A stretch of 64,000 nt of DNA from Notoacmeibacter sp. MSK16QG-6 (GTDB lineage Bacteria; Pseudomonadota; Alphaproteobacteria; Rhizobiales; Rhizobiaceae), in NCBI RefSeq assembly GCF_024158145.1, contig NZ_JAMYXM010000001.1:682001-746000 (forward strand), written 5' to 3'. A program made the translations under genes and the position numbers. Under the pieces are notes generated by a model, which saw only the letters and a list, made by a program, of their open reading frames with translations, was not told the origin of the DNA and searched no databases. Below are positions 28,535-38,266 of the stretch, one piece after another. Every line of letters starts with the position of its first letter. Position 1 is the first letter of the stretch.

Positions 28535-31500
28535 TTATTCCGCCGCGTGGCCGAACCGATCCATCACTTCGCCAGCATCTTCTTTGTGCTGTTGGACATT
28601 GGCGGCGTGAATTTCGTCATCGCTGATCTCTTCCTTCTTGTTGGGCTTCAGCGCCCAACGGAAGAGAGCGCCGATGCGGCGACTGACGGAATCCATGATA
28701 TCGAACAAGCTGGGCACAAAGACCAATGTCAGTAGCGTACCGATCAGCAGGCCGCCGATCACGGCGATCGCCATCGGAGCACGGAATTCGCCGCCATCTC
28801 CGATCGCCAGTGCAGCGGGCACCATGCCTGCACTCATGGCGATGGTCGTCATGATGATGGGCCGCGCACGTTTGCGGCAGGCATCGATCATCGCCTCGCG
28901 TCTCGGCACGCCCAGCTTGATTTCCTCGATGGCGAAGTCGACCAGCATGATGGCGTTCTTCGTCACGATGCCCATGAGCATGAGGATGCCGATGACCACA
29001 GGCATGGAAATCGCCGTATTGGTGACAACCAGCGCGGCGACCACACCGCCGATAGAAAATGGCAGCGATAGAAGAATGGTCATGGAATGGAACACGGAAC
29101 CGAACAGGAGGATCAGCACAACGAGCACCAGCATCAGACCGGTGATCATGGCATCGCGGAACCCGGCGAAGACATCACCCATGATTTCGGCATTGCCCGA
29201 TTCCTGCACGCGCAACCCGTCCGGAAGGTTTTGCACTTCCGGCAGATTATTGACGATTTCCGTACCGACACCGATCTCCACACCCTCAATCATGGAAGCG
29301 CCGATCAGAATGCGGCGTTCGCGATCGAAACGCTGGATCGAGGTCGGTCCCTGACCGAATCGGATATTGGCCACGGAAGCCAGCGGAACAGTCTTGCCGG
29401 ACGGCGTCGGGATTGAGAGCTGGCGGATGACATCGATGTCTTCGCGCGCCGTCTCGGTCAACTGAACCCGGATTGGAATCTGACGGTCGTCAACCTTGAA
29501 CTTTGCGAGGTTCTGATCGAAATCGCCGATTGTCGCCACGCGCAGCACGTTAGAAAGTGTTGCCGTCGAGATATTGAGTTCCGCCAGCCGGTCCTGCCGC
29601 GGTTCGACGATTATTTCCGGTCGGTCCAGCGCCGCATTGGAGGTCACGGAGCGGAACTTGCCCGTCTTGACCATAGCCTGCTGAATATCACGCGCCGCCT
29701 GATCGAGCGGCAGATCGTCCCGCTCGGCGAGGAGGGCGATCTGCAATTCGCGCTCGCCGCGGTCGTCCACGAAATAGGCGCGGATATCCGGGACCTCTTC
29801 GACGAGATTGAGAATTTCCGTTTCGATTTGCGCCTGGGATCGTTCACGTTCCGACTTGTGAATGAGGTCGACCGTGATGGAGCCGCGCCGCAATTCGAGA
29901 TCGCCGGTCGGGCTGGCGCCGCCAACGATATAGACATTGTCGACTTCGGGAATTTCCCGGAGCCGGTCGACAAGCTCATCGGCAGACGTCCGTGTATCGG
30001 AAAGTTTGCTGCCTGGCGGCAGTTCGAGCGACAACACGACGCGCGAAGCATCTTCCTTCGGAACGAAGCCCGTCGGCAGCAGCGAGGTGCTCCAGATCGC
30101 CGCGGAAAAGAATGCCACGCCGACAATCAATGTCAGCCAGCGAAAGCGCAGCGTACCGTAGAGGAAATTGGTGTAGAGGTTCATCAGGCGTCCGGGCGCC
30201 TGGTCCTCCGGATGACCCGATCCGCGCATCAGATAAGCGGCCATCAATGGCGTTATGAGACGCGCAACGAGTAGCGAGAAGAACACCGCCACTGCGACGG
30301 TCAGACCGAACTGTTTGAAATATTGGCCGGCGATGCCGTCCATGAACGAAACCGGCGCAAAAACGGCAATGATGGTCGCCGAGATCGCGATCACGGCCAG
30401 ACCGATTTCGTCGGCGGCTTCAAGAGAGGCGCGATAGGGCGATTTGCCCATGGAGATGTGCCGAACGATGTTCTCGATCTCCACGATCGCGTCGTCGACC
30501 AGGATGCCGACGACGAGCGTCACGCCCAACAGCGACACCAGATTGAGCGAAAATCCCAGCAGGTCCAGCACCCAGAAGGTGGGGATGATGGAAAGCGGCA
30601 GCGCGAATGCGGAAATCAGTGTGGCACGCCAGTTCCGCAGAAAAAGGAAGACGACCGCCACCGACAGAAGCGCGCCCTCGTAAAGCGTGTGCATCGCGCT
30701 TTCATAGTTGCCTTCCGTATATTCCACCGAGATGTCGACCAGCCTCATCTGGAAATCCGGATTCTGCTCGCTGATCTCCGCCACTGCCTCGGATACCCGC
30801 TCAGCGACGGAAACGTCGGAGGCGCCTTTGCCGCGGAAGATGGCGAAACTGACCACGGGTTCGCCATTGAACCGGGAGAAGGATCGTTGCTCGGACCAGC
30901 CATCGGTAACCGTCGCCACCTGTTCGACGCGAACGCGGCGATTGCCGGCGAGAGGTATTTCCAGCTTGCGAAGATCCTCGATACTCTGCGTCGCGCCTAG
31001 CGCCCGGATCGTCTGTTCACGCCCGGCAATTTCCGCGCGGCCGCCCGTCAGATCGGCATTGGCCGCGCGCAGCGCATCGCTGATCTGGCCGACCGAGACG
31101 CCGAGCGCCGCCAGGCGATCCGGATCCACTTCGACCTCAATTTCACGCGTGACGCCGCCGTAGCGGTCGACGCGCGAGACGCCTTTCAGGCCCTGAAGCT
31201 CCGAGATGACGGTGTCGTCGACAAACCAGGATAGCTCTTCCAAAGTGCGTCCGGGATTGGAAACGGCATAGGTGACGATCGCCTGTCCCTCGATATCGAC
31301 CCGGTTGACGATCGGGTCGTTTGCCGAGCCGGGCAGATCGGCCTGGATGCCTTCGATTGCATCCTTGGTATCGGTAACCGCTTCCTGTGTTGGCGTATCG
31401 AGTTTGAACTGGACGACCGTAATCGAGCGGCCCTCCGTTACATTCGAAATGACCTGATCGACACCGGAAATGTTGGCGACCGCATCCTCAACGATCTTTG

Positions 31501-31690
31501 TGGTCTGCGTCACCATTTCGGATGCCGCGACGCCCGAATCCGTCACGACGACCGAAACGAGCGGAAAATCGATATTCGGAAAGCGCGTGACCGGCAGCTT
31601 GAAGAAGCTCATCATGCCGAGCGCGATCAGCACGATGAACAGCAATATTGGCGGCATCGGGTTCCGAATGGACCAGGCGGAGAAATTCAT
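28535..31690 (-). CDS. RND efflux pump inner-membrane permease (AcrB/HAE1-like)
   Basis: Proton-driven pump of a tripartite efflux system, 1051 aa with the RND pattern of twelve helices and two large periplasmic loops. Proton-relay residues are visible: the paired Asp in GILVDDAIVEIENIVRHI (about 405) and Lys in GIVTKNAIMLVDFAIEEI (about 930). The N-terminus MNFSAWSIRNPMPPILLFIV is typical of the alphaproteobacterial branch. Its ATG shares one base with the adaptor stop (TGATG), so pump and adaptor are coupled. No outer-membrane factor gene is in the operon, so a TolC from elsewhere must serve. Confidence 0.95.
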   Translation of the reverse strand: MNFSAWSIRNPMPPILLFIVLIALGMMSFFKLPVTRFPNIDFPLVSVVVTDSGVAASEMVTQTTKIVEDAVANISGVDQVISNVTEGRSITVVQFKLDTPTQEAVTDTKDAIEGIQADLPGSANDPIVNRVDIEGQAIVTYAVSNPGRTLEELSWFVDDTVISELQGLKGVSRVDRYGGVTREIEVEVDPDRLAALGVSVGQISDALRAANADLTGGRAEIAGREQTIRALGATQSIEDLRKLEIPLAGNRRVRVEQVATVTDGWSEQRSFSRFNGEPVVSFAIFRGKGASDVSVAERVSEAVAEISEQNPDFQMRLVDISVEYTEGNYESAMHTLYEGALLSVAVVFLFLRNWRATLISAFALPLSIIPTFWVLDLLGFSLNLVSLLGVTLVVGILVDDAIVEIENIVRHISMGKSPYRASLEAADEIGLAVIAISATIIAVFAPVSFMDGIAGQYFKQFGLTVAVAVFFSLLVARLITPLMAAYLMRGSGHPEDQAPGRLMNLYTNFLYGTLRFRWLTLIVGVAFFSAAIWSTSLLPTGFVPKEDASRVVLSLELPPGSKLSDTRTSADELVDRLREIPEVDNVYIVGGASPTGDLELRRGSITVDLIHKSERERSQAQIETEILNLVEEVPDIRAYFVDDRGERELQIALLAERDDLPLDQAARDIQQAMVKTGKFRSVTSNAALDRPEIIVEPRQDRLAELNISTATLSNVLRVATIGDFDQNLAKFKVDDRQIPIRVQLTETAREDIDVIRQLSIPTPSGKTVPLASVANIRFGQGPTSIQRFDRERRILIGASMIEGVEIGVGTEIVNNLPEVQNLPDGLRVQESGNAEIMGDVFAGFRDAMITGLMLVLVVLILLFGSVFHSMTILLSLPFSIGGVVAALVVTNTAISMPVVIGILMLMGIVTKNAIMLVDFAIEEIKLGVPRREAMIDACRKRARPIIMTTIAMSAGMVPAALAIGDGGEFRAPMAIAVIGGLLIGTLLTLVFVPSLFDIMDSVSRRIGALFRWALKPNKKEEISDDEIHAANVQQHKEDAGEVMDRFGHAAE

Positions 31691-32910
31691 CAGTCGATGG
31701 ACCCCGTCTTCTGGGCAGCGTCCGCCACGGATGCTGTCTCGCGAATGGGCCGGATACGGTCGCCATCGGCGACGAATGTGCCCGCCCTGCTGACAATAAG
31801 ATCACCGGCATCGACGCCATTGCGGACCTCGATGAATCCGTCCGTTCTAACGCCGATTTCGACCGGCGTTGTTTCGATCACGCTGTCGACAACCTTCTGC
31901 AATTGGGGCCGTCTTCCGTCGAAAAGAATAGCAGTCGAGGGCACCGCAACCGCCTGCCTGTCCACAGTCTGAATCTCGGCGCGAGCAAACGCGCCGGTCC
32001 GCAGGCCCGAGGTTTTTGGCAACACGATCCGCACTGTGCCCAGCCGGGTAACGGAATCGATTTCCGGGTCGACGATGCGGACGGTTCCCTCAATCGGTTC
32101 TTCGCGGCCCGGCAGAAACACATTGGCCTTCATGCCTGGTTCAAGGGATACCAACTCGGTTTCAGACACTTCCGCGGCCAGCTCCAACTGCCCGTCGACG
32201 GCAATGCGGAAAAGCGGCGAGGAGCCTGCGGCCACAACCGCACCAAGCGTTGCGTTCCGTTCGAGAACGAGCCCCGATGACAGCGCCGTTACTTCGGCAT
32301 CCGCAATCCGGCGGTCGATATCGCGAATTTGCGCATCGGAGACGGCGATTTGCGATTGCGCGGCCGTCACTGCGCGCTCCGCCGTGGACAATTTAGCGCG
32401 GGCGCTATCGAGCGAATAGCGCGAATCGTCCAACGCCGCCTTGGCGACGGTGCCGCTTTTGCGCAACTGTTCCTGGCGGCCGAGCGCGTCCTCGGCCTGG
32501 CTCACGGCCACCCGCGCATCGGCGACCTGAGACTGCGCTTGGGCGACCTGCGCCTCTGCCGCATCGCGCTGGGCAACGGCCTGAATTCGCTGAATGTCGA
32601 GCGAGTTGGTATCGAGCCGTGCAAGGACCTCGCCCTTCTCGACAAAATCGCCCTCATCGGCCAGCAGTTCCAGGATTGCCAATCCGGAAAGATTTGTCCC
32701 GACAACGGCCTCCTGACGCGGAGCGATGGTTCCATTGGCCGGCAAGGAAGCGGTCATATGGCGCTCATCCGCTTCCGTCACGCGGATCGCGGGCGGCTTG
32801 GTCTGGACTTCCGTCGGTCTCGCCGCATCGGCGTCATTGGCGAAACCGGACGAAGCAGGTCCGACGGTCAGAGCGGCGGCCATTATCGATAAAAGTAAAA
32901 AGCGACCCAT
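31690..32910 (-). CDS. RND efflux periplasmic adaptor subunit
   Basis: Membrane-fusion protein of the same efflux system, 406 aa from ATG 32910. Residues 1-24 are a signal peptide (GRFLLLSIMAAALTV; cleavage near FA/ND). A biotinyl-lipoyl half (GLAILELLADEGDFVEKGEV) is followed by a coiled-coil hairpin at about 95-195 rich in A, Q, D and S, the second lipoyl half, and a beta-barrel domain (GMKANVFLPGREEPIEGTV). The ATG lies one base beyond the tetR stop codon; a TTG at 32928 would overlap tetR. Adaptor and pump follow tetR in one operon. Confidence 0.93.
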   Translation of the reverse strand: MGRFLLLSIMAAALTVGPASSGFANDADAARPTEVQTKPPAIRVTEADERHMTASLPANGTIAPRQEAVVGTNLSGLAILELLADEGDFVEKGEVLARLDTNSLDIQRIQAVAQRDAAEAQVAQAQSQVADARVAVSQAEDALGRQEQLRKSGTVAKAALDDSRYSLDSARAKLSTAERAVTAAQSQIAVSDAQIRDIDRRIADAEVTALSSGLVLERNATLGAVVAAGSSPLFRIAVDGQLELAAEVSETELVSLEPGMKANVFLPGREEPIEGTVRIVDPEIDSVTRLGTVRIVLPKTSGLRTGAFARAEIQTVDRQAVAVPSTAILFDGRRPQLQKVVDSVIETTPVEIGVRTDGFIEVRNGVDAGDLIVSRAGTFVADGDRIRPIRETASVADAAQKTGSID

Positions 32911-32911
32911 G

Positions 32912-33595
32912 TTAAACAATTCCGTCAAGGCGAAGTTCTGATTGATCGTGCGCTACGCCAATCGGCCGCACGACCGCTGAAATAGTAGCTCGCAAAGCTT
33001 GCTGGATATCCGTGGACGACAATTGATTATCGGAGAGATCGGCCATGATAAGACCTTCGCCGACCGACATGAGTATTGTCATCACCGCGTCCAATGGAAC
33101 GATTGGACGAATACGTCCATCTTGCAAAGCCGTTTCGAGATATTGCCGAAAACTCTGCCGCACGTGATCTTCGTTTTCCTGGCAGGTCATCCGCACGGCG
33201 ACATTGCGCATGGCTTCCGCGCGAATTTCAACGAAGAGCGGTCGCAGACCTGCGTCCTCTAAAACCCGCAAATGGTTGTAAAAGGCTTCGACCATTCCCT
33301 CGACGACGTCGTCGCGGCTCGCCATCTTCGTCAGAATTTCGGCATCGTTCTTGCGCGCATCCGCGACGATCGCATCGATAATCGCTTCCTTGGACGGAAA
33401 ATAGCGATAGAGAGCGCCCGGGCTCATATCCGCTTCCTTGCAGATTTCCTGCATGGACGCACCCTGAAAACCGGACCGAACGAAGCAATGGGTTGCCGCA
33501 CGCAGAATGCGCCGAGCCTGAAGCTCACGCTTCTCGGCTCGGGTCGACTGTCCGTTAGCCGCTTTCCTGGCATGGCAGGACTTGAAGAAGTTCAT
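32912..33595 (-). CDS. TetR/AcrR family repressor of the RND operon
   Basis: Predicted local repressor, 227 aa from ATG 33595. The TetR_N helix-turn-helix is at about 25-75: QARRILRAATHCFVRSGFQG, then ASMQEICKEADMSPGALYRY and FPSKEAIIDAIV. The rest is the all-helical ligand domain. It is the first gene of tetR-adaptor-pump, transcribed from a promoter flanked by two copies of one palindrome, so autorepression together with the pump is very likely. The effector is unknown. The open frame continues upstream through the operator, which argues for the ATG used. Confidence 0.93.
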   Translation of the reverse strand: MNFFKSCHARKAANGQSTRAEKRELQARRILRAATHCFVRSGFQGASMQEICKEADMSPGALYRYFPSKEAIIDAIVADARKNDAEILTKMASRDDVVEGMVEAFYNHLRVLEDAGLRPLFVEIRAEAMRNVAVRMTCQENEDHVRQSFRQYLETALQDGRIRPIVPLDAVMTILMSVGEGLIMADLSDNQLSSTDIQQALRATISAVVRPIGVAHDQSELRLDGIV

Positions 33596-33611
33596 CGGCA
33601 CAAAACCAAAC

Positions 33612-33627
33612 GCGAATGATCGTTCGC
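33612..33627. promoter_or_regulatory. TetR operator O1 (proximal)
   Basis: GCGAATGATCGTTCGC, a 16-bp palindrome with one mismatched pair, 17 bp before the tetR ATG and touching the -10 element. Its reverse complement is found exactly at 33662-33677. Confidence 0.8.
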
Positions 33628-33655
33628 ATTTATTGCGTTGCACACGGCAGGTCAA
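33627..33655 (-). promoter_or_regulatory. Promoter of the tetR-RND operon
   Basis: On the minus strand TTGACC (33650-33655) and TAAATG (33627-33632) are 17 bp apart, a near-consensus -35/-10 pair. It lies between the two operators, so a repressor bound at either or both would block RNA polymerase. Confidence 0.75.
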
Positions 33656-33661
33656 GTAAAA

Positions 33662-33677
33662 GCGAACGATCATTCGC
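33662..33677. promoter_or_regulatory. TetR operator O2 (distal)
   Basis: GCGAACGATCATTCGC, the exact reverse complement of O1, with flanking AAA/TTT extending the symmetry. It sits just upstream of the -35 element; centres of O1 and O2 are 50 bp apart. Confidence 0.8.
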
Positions 33678-33776
33678 TTTGAAAATGGACTTGGTTAAAC
33701 GGCTCCTGCGTTCTGTGTTAAACAGAGCCGACAGCAGTTGCATTCTGAAACGATATTAAGGGTCGCGATCCGGCTT

Positions 33777-36020
33777 TCAGCCGGCGAATTTGCCGCTCTT
33801 CGGAAAGCCTTTCGGCACCATGCGGCCCGCCATGGCACGATCGCCCTTCCATTCCAGAAGATCGTCATTGGAGCGACTGAAGCTGCGACCTGCACTATCC
33901 TGCCAAGTCAGGCCATCGGGAAGGTTGAACACCTGGATATCGGAAACGCCGCCATCCTTATAGCGTTGCAGGCGTACACCCTTGCCGCGCGTCAATTCGG
34001 CGACCTGCTCGACAGGGAAAACCAGCATTTTCCGGTTCTCGCCCACAATCGCCACGGTCTCACCCTCGACGGGAACAGCGAAAGCAGCTTCGTCCGGCGC
34101 TTTAACGTTAAGCGCCTGCTTGCCCTTGCGTGTATTGGCGACGAGATCGTCCTCGCCAGCCACGAAACCGTAACCTGCCTTGCTGGCCACCAGTCGCTTC
34201 TTACCTGGCTGGTGAACGAAAGCGGTCACGATATCGTCGTCATTTTCCATATCGACCATAATGCGGATCGGTTCGCCCGCACCTCGGCCGCCCGGTAGCC
34301 GGTCAGCGCCAATCGTATACACACGACCGAAACGGGACATGACCAGAATTTTGTCGGTCGTTTGCGCATGAAATGCGATCTTGAGGCCATCTCCGTCCTT
34401 GAAGGACAGGTTCGACATGTCGGCGAGATGGCCCTTGAGTGCCCGCACCCACCCCTTGTTCGAAAGAACGACCGTGACCGGTTCCTTCTCGATCATGGCC
34501 TCTTGAATGGCCGCCAAATCCTTAGCCGGCGCATCGGCAAAATCGGTTCGCCTGCGTCCGATATCGGTCTTCGGGCCGAATATCTTTCTGACTTCGCGTA
34601 TCTGACCGGCAATGGTTTTCCACTGCTCTTCGTCGGAAGCGAGAAGCGCCTCGAGGCCGGCTTTTTCTTCGGTCAGATTTTCGTGCTCGCGGCGGATTTC
34701 CATTTCTTCGAGCTTGCGCAAATTGCGTAGCCGCATGTCCAGAATGGCGTTGGCCTGCACTTCGGTCAGATCGAAGGCGGCAATCAATTCGGCCTTGGCG
34801 TCATCCTCCTCGCGGATGATGCGGATCACCTCATCCAAATTGAGGTAGGCGATCAGCAGGCCACCCAGAACCTCCAGCCGCTGTTCGATCTTTCCGAGAC
34901 GGTGCCGCGACCGGCGGATCAAGACATCCTTGCGGTGCTCCAGCCATTGCAGCAGGCAATCCGCGAGCGACAGCACGCCCGGCACTTTGCCGCCGGACAG
35001 CACATTCATGTTCAGCGAAACGCGGCTTTCCAGATCCGTCAGGCGGAACAGGCTTTCCATCAGGAGTTCGGGGTCGACGGCGCGGCTCTTGGGCGTTAGA
35101 ACGATGCGGATGTCATCCGCGCTCTCATCGGCGATGTCCTCGAGAAGCGGCAGCTTTCTGGCGAGCAACAGTTCGGCGGTCTTCTCGATCAGGCGGCTCT
35201 TCTGCACCTGATAGGGAATCTCGGTTACGACCGCGACCCAGTTGCCCCGGCCCAAATCCTCCTTGTGCCAGCGGGCGCGGACACGAAACCCTCCGCGGCC
35301 GGTCTCATAGGCCTCGGCCATGCTGTCAGCGCTTTCGACAATGATGCCGCCGGTCGGGAAGTCCGGCCCCGGCACGAAGCGCATCAGATCGCCGCTTTTG
35401 GTGTTCGGATGCTTGATGAGATGAAGCGCTGCGTCACAAAGTTCGGCGGCATTATGCGGCGGAATGTTCGTCGCCATGCCGACCGCGATGCCCGACGAGC
35501 CATTGGCCAGCAGGTTCGGAAATGCGCCGGGAAGAACGACCGGCTCTCGATCCTCTTCATTGTACGTATCGCGGAAATCGACGGCGTCTTCGGCGATCCC
35601 CTCCAGAAGAAGCGAAGCCACTTCCGTCATCTTGGCTTCGGTATAGCGCATCGCCGCGGCGTTATCGCCATCGACATTGCCGAAATTGCCCTGCCCGTCG
35701 ACCAATGGATAGCGCACCGAGAAAGACTGGGCGAGACGCACCAGCGCGTCATAGATCGCGCTATCGCCGTGCGGATGGAATTTACCCATCACGTCGCCGA
35801 CGATCCGGGCGCATTTCACATAGCCTCGATCCGGATCGAGGCGCAGCAAGCGCATGGCATGCATGATGCGGCGATGCACCGGCTTCAGGCCATCGCGCAC
35901 ATCCGGCAATGCGCGGTGCATGATTGTCGAGAGCGCATAGGCAAGGTAGCGCTCTTCGAGCGCGTTCTTCAAATCAATCGGAGTGATGTCGTCTTTTGGC
36001 GACTCGCCTTCCTGGCCCAT
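33777..36020 (-). CDS. parC: DNA topoisomerase IV subunit A
   Basis: Cleavage subunit of topoisomerase IV, which separates linked daughter chromosomes. From ATG 36020 it has 747 aa. The winged-helix domain opens [20 protein letters not shown] and [17 protein letters not shown]; the catalytic tyrosine is in [17 protein letters not shown] (about residue 123). The C-terminal beta-pinwheel is divergent and has no QRRGG GyrA box, which supports ParC over GyrA. A GTG 78 bases upstream (36098) would add 26 residues without a ribosome-binding site. tetR and its operon follow on the same strand after about 180 bp. Confidence 0.95.
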   Translation of the reverse strand: MGQEGESPKDDITPIDLKNALEERYLAYALSTIMHRALPDVRDGLKPVHRRIMHAMRLLRLDPDRGYVKCARIVGDVMGKFHPHGDSAIYDALVRLAQSFSVRYPLVDGQGNFGNVDGDNAAAMRYTEAKMTEVASLLLEGIAEDAVDFRDTYNEEDREPVVLPGAFPNLLANGSSGIAVGMATNIPPHNAAELCDAALHLIKHPNTKSGDLMRFVPGPDFPTGGIIVESADSMAEAYETGRGGFRVRARWHKEDLGRGNWVAVVTEIPYQVQKSRLIEKTAELLLARKLPLLEDIADESADDIRIVLTPKSRAVDPELLMESLFRLTDLESRVSLNMNVLSGGKVPGVLSLADCLLQWLEHRKDVLIRRSRHRLGKIEQRLEVLGGLLIAYLNLDEVIRIIREEDDAKAELIAAFDLTEVQANAILDMRLRNLRKLEEMEIRREHENLTEEKAGLEALLASDEEQWKTIAGQIREVRKIFGPKTDIGRRRTDFADAPAKDLAAIQEAMIEKEPVTVVLSNKGWVRALKGHLADMSNLSFKDGDGLKIAFHAQTTDKILVMSRFGRVYTIGADRLPGGRGAGEPIRIMVDMENDDDIVTAFVHQPGKKRLVASKAGYGFVAGEDDLVANTRKGKQALNVKAPDEAAFAVPVEGETVAIVGENRKMLVFPVEQVAELTRGKGVRLQRYKDGGVSDIQVFNLPDGLTWQDSAGRSFSRSNDDLLEWKGDRAMAGRMVPKGFPKSGKFAG

Positions 36021-36167
36021 AGGCTCGTCATAGCGAAATCCGCTCGTTTCACCAATCCGAAACGCCGCTTTCTTGCGGTTTTCACCGGTTTTCGACACGT
36101 TTGAGCGGGCAAGCCCCGCCGGACCGAGGGACGATCCGGCAAGGCTCGAAGATATTCAGCGCAGAAC

Positions 36168-36647
36168 CTATCGCGAGAAACACTGCTGGTTCGGCAAAGC
36201 GCGGTTGGCGGCACGACGATACCAGCGCTCTCCGATACCGAGTGTGCGGCTGAGCGAGACATCCTCTACGCCGACACCGCCTAGGCAGACGCGGTCGGGC
36301 GTAAAGCTCTGGACGGTCGCACCAAGACGGACCGAACCGGTGGCATCGCGCCGGATTTTCCGCTTGAGCGTCACAGAGAGATTTGCATGCATGCGGCAGC
36401 CATCGAAACGAACGCGGTCGACGCTGTGGATAACAAGCGTTTTGCGGCGGCTGATTTCATAGCGCGTGCCGCGGACACGGGCATTCATCTGATTGCGGAT
36501 ATCGCCGGCAAGGGCATTGCCGATTGTTTCGACGACACGGCAGTCGACCTGGGCCATGGCGGGAGCCGGCTCTGCGAATGCAGCTAGCGTGACGGCTCCT
36601 ATAGCGGCCGTGGCGCCAAGGGTCAGGGTTCTGAACAATGTGGGCAT
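36168..36647 (-). CDS. Unknown exported protein with four cysteines
   Basis: Not recognised. From ATG 36647 (AAAGGA upstream) it has 159 aa: a signal peptide at about 1-32 (LGATAAIGAVTLAAFAEP, Ala-rich, cleavage near AMA/QV) and a mature part of about 127 residues that is strongly basic. Four Cys (in VDCRV, DGCRM, RVCLG and NQQCF) could form two disulfides in the periplasm. Beta-strand-like stretches alternate (ARVRGTRYEISRRKTLVIHS; HANLSVTLKRKIRRD). It is divergent from the exported protein at 36994 across 346 bp and lies 148 bp downstream of the parC start in the opposite order. No function can be claimed. Confidence 0.75.
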   Translation of the reverse strand: MPTLFRTLTLGATAAIGAVTLAAFAEPAPAMAQVDCRVVETIGNALAGDIRNQMNARVRGTRYEISRRKTLVIHSVDRVRFDGCRMHANLSVTLKRKIRRDATGSVRLGATVQSFTPDRVCLGGVGVEDVSLSRTLGIGERWYRRAANRALPNQQCFSR

Positions 36648-36993
36648 GATTGTTTCCTTTCCTTTTTGTCTCTTCCGTGGCGGAAGCAAGGCAATCATGG
36701 CAGGGCCACCCTATCGCGGCCATGAAGCCGCCGTTCAGTTCGGGTTCACCTCACGGACCGGGAGATCGCAATGTGCTGGATGGTTATCCAACCCTGAACG
36801 TCCTAACCGGCGGTGCCGGCAGACGATTTGGCGTTTCAATTGACGCTGAAAGCTTGATGACGCGCCTATAGCTAGCCATCTCGTTCAACTCGATGTGAGC
36901 GATTGTGTCTTTTCGTGCCCATTTTGAGCGATAGGTTGCCTTCAAACGCCCGCTCACGGCGGCCTATTACAAATGACCCAAAGGATTTTTGAA
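36648..36993. other. 346-bp divergent intergenic region
   Basis: Separates two outward-facing genes for exported proteins. It contains the AAAGGA ribosome-binding sites of both at its ends. A short open frame at 36650-36871 has no ribosome-binding site and unlikely composition, so I do not call it. TTGACG near 36840 and TATAGC near 36867 are 21 bp apart, too far for a standard promoter. No repeat or RNA gene is evident. Confidence 0.5.
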
Positions 36994-38199
36994 ATGCGCC
37001 AGTTCTTGCTCACTGCAGGCCTCGGCCTTGCTCTCATGCCGGCCATCGCAATGCCGGCATGGGCTGTCGACGCGCAATCCGTCTCCGACCGCCTGGTCAA
37101 ACTGCTCGGCGATGAAGGTGTGGAAATCGAAGTCGGGTCGGCAAAAGAAGATGGCGATGACGTCGTTCTGGCCGATGTGCAAGTCGGCGACGGCGACAAA
37201 CAATTCTCCTACGACGAGATCCGCCTTGAGGATGTCACGGAGGACGGAGACTATTTCCGCATCCAGCGCGCCGAGCTACCCGCCAGAGCCGTCGACTTGG
37301 ACGAAGAGACGAAGCTCGACCTTTCGGCCATTTCTTTCGAGCAGCTCCAGCTTCTTCGTCAGGACGATCCCGACAATATCGCCCCGATCCAGGTCGAAGC
37401 GTTCCAGATGGACAGATTGGCTGTCTCGGTGCCGGCTGGTGAATTCGTCAGGATGGAAAATCTGTCCGCCACCGGCATGAGCTACGATCCGGAAAAGCCG
37501 ATGTCCTCGACCGGGTCGATCGGACGTTTTGTTTTCAATACGCAGCTCCCATACGGAGATGAGAGCAATGCGGAGAGTAGCCGCGCGATGCGCCAGCAAT
37601 TGGCCGATCTTGGCTATTCCACCATTGAAGGCCGCGGCGAAGGCTCCGGCCGCTATGACCCGCAAAACGGCACTCTCACCTTCGTCCAGCGTATGGAATT
37701 CGACGATGCCGCCACCTTGCAATTCGAAGGGAAAGCTTCGGCGGTAACGCCCGAACTGATGCTGGAATTCCAGAAGCTCGACCGGAAAATCAGCCAGGTC
37801 GACGATGAAGAGCGTCAGTTCGAGATGATGACGCAAGAAATGGCGCCGCTCTACCGCCAGGTTGTGCTGAACAAATTTTCCCTTCGGATCGATGACGCCT
37901 CGCTGACCGACAAGATCATCGGCGTCGCTGCCAAGCGGCAGAATGCGCAGCCGGAGCAGTTAAAGCTCCAAATGGCTATGATTGCTCCCGCCGTTCTCGC
38001 ATCTTACGTGCCGGCGGATCTGGCGCAGAAGGTGGGCGCGGCGCTTCAGACCTATCTGAACGATCCGCAGTCGCTCTCGATCATGATCGAGCCGAAGGAC
38101 GGCACCACAGTGGGACAAATCGCCGATACTGCCAAATCCAACCCGCAGGAACTGCCGGCGCTTCTCAACCCGGACATTATGGCCAATCAGGCCGAGTGA
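36994..38199 (+). CDS. Unknown exported acidic protein
   Basis: Not recognised. From ATG 36994 (AAAGGA eight bases upstream; another ATG at 36973 adds seven residues) it has 401 aa. Residues 1-25 form a signal peptide ending PAWA/VDA. The mature protein is acidic and D/E/Q-rich, without Cys or further membrane helices: an N-terminal part with short repeated acidic strands (VEIEVGSAKEDGDDVVLADV), a middle with RMEFDDAATLQFEG, and a helical C-terminal half. The layout suggests a soluble periplasmic protein, perhaps lipid- or envelope-related, but this is a guess. A strong terminator follows at 38229. Confidence 0.8.
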   Translation: MRQFLLTAGLGLALMPAIAMPAWAVDAQSVSDRLVKLLGDEGVEIEVGSAKEDGDDVVLADVQVGDGDKQFSYDEIRLEDVTEDGDYFRIQRAELPARAVDLDEETKLDLSAISFEQLQLLRQDDPDNIAPIQVEAFQMDRLAVSVPAGEFVRMENLSATGMSYDPEKPMSSTGSIGRFVFNTQLPYGDESNAESSRAMRQQLADLGYSTIEGRGEGSGRYDPQNGTLTFVQRMEFDDAATLQFEGKASAVTPELMLEFQKLDRKISQVDDEERQFEMMTQEMAPLYRQVVLNKFSLRIDDASLTDKIIGVAAKRQNAQPEQLKLQMAMIAPAVLASYVPADLAQKVGAALQTYLNDPQSLSIMIEPKDGTTVGQIADTAKSNPQELPALLNPDIMANQAE

Positions 38200-38228
38200 C
38201 GGCGACAGGCTCTCGCTATAAGATGAGA

Positions 38229-38266
38229 GCCCGCCGAGAGACTGCTCTACGCCTCGGCGGGCTTTT
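38229..38266 (+). terminator. Rho-independent terminator overlapping the pcp 3' end
   Basis: GCCCGCCGAG and CTCGGCGGGC form a perfect 10-bp stem with an 18-nt loop, followed by TTTTC. It ends the exported-protein gene, and its right arm lies inside the last codons and stop of the convergent gene at 38247. Confidence 0.85.

Noticed and set aside
33700-33730. CGGCTC/GAGCCG inverted repeat after parC
   Set aside because: Only six base pairs around a 19-nt loop and no U-run, so it is too weak to call a terminator.
36650-36871. 73-codon frame in the divergent gap
   Set aside because: No ribosome-binding site, no recognisable motif and overlap with the leader of the neighbouring gene.
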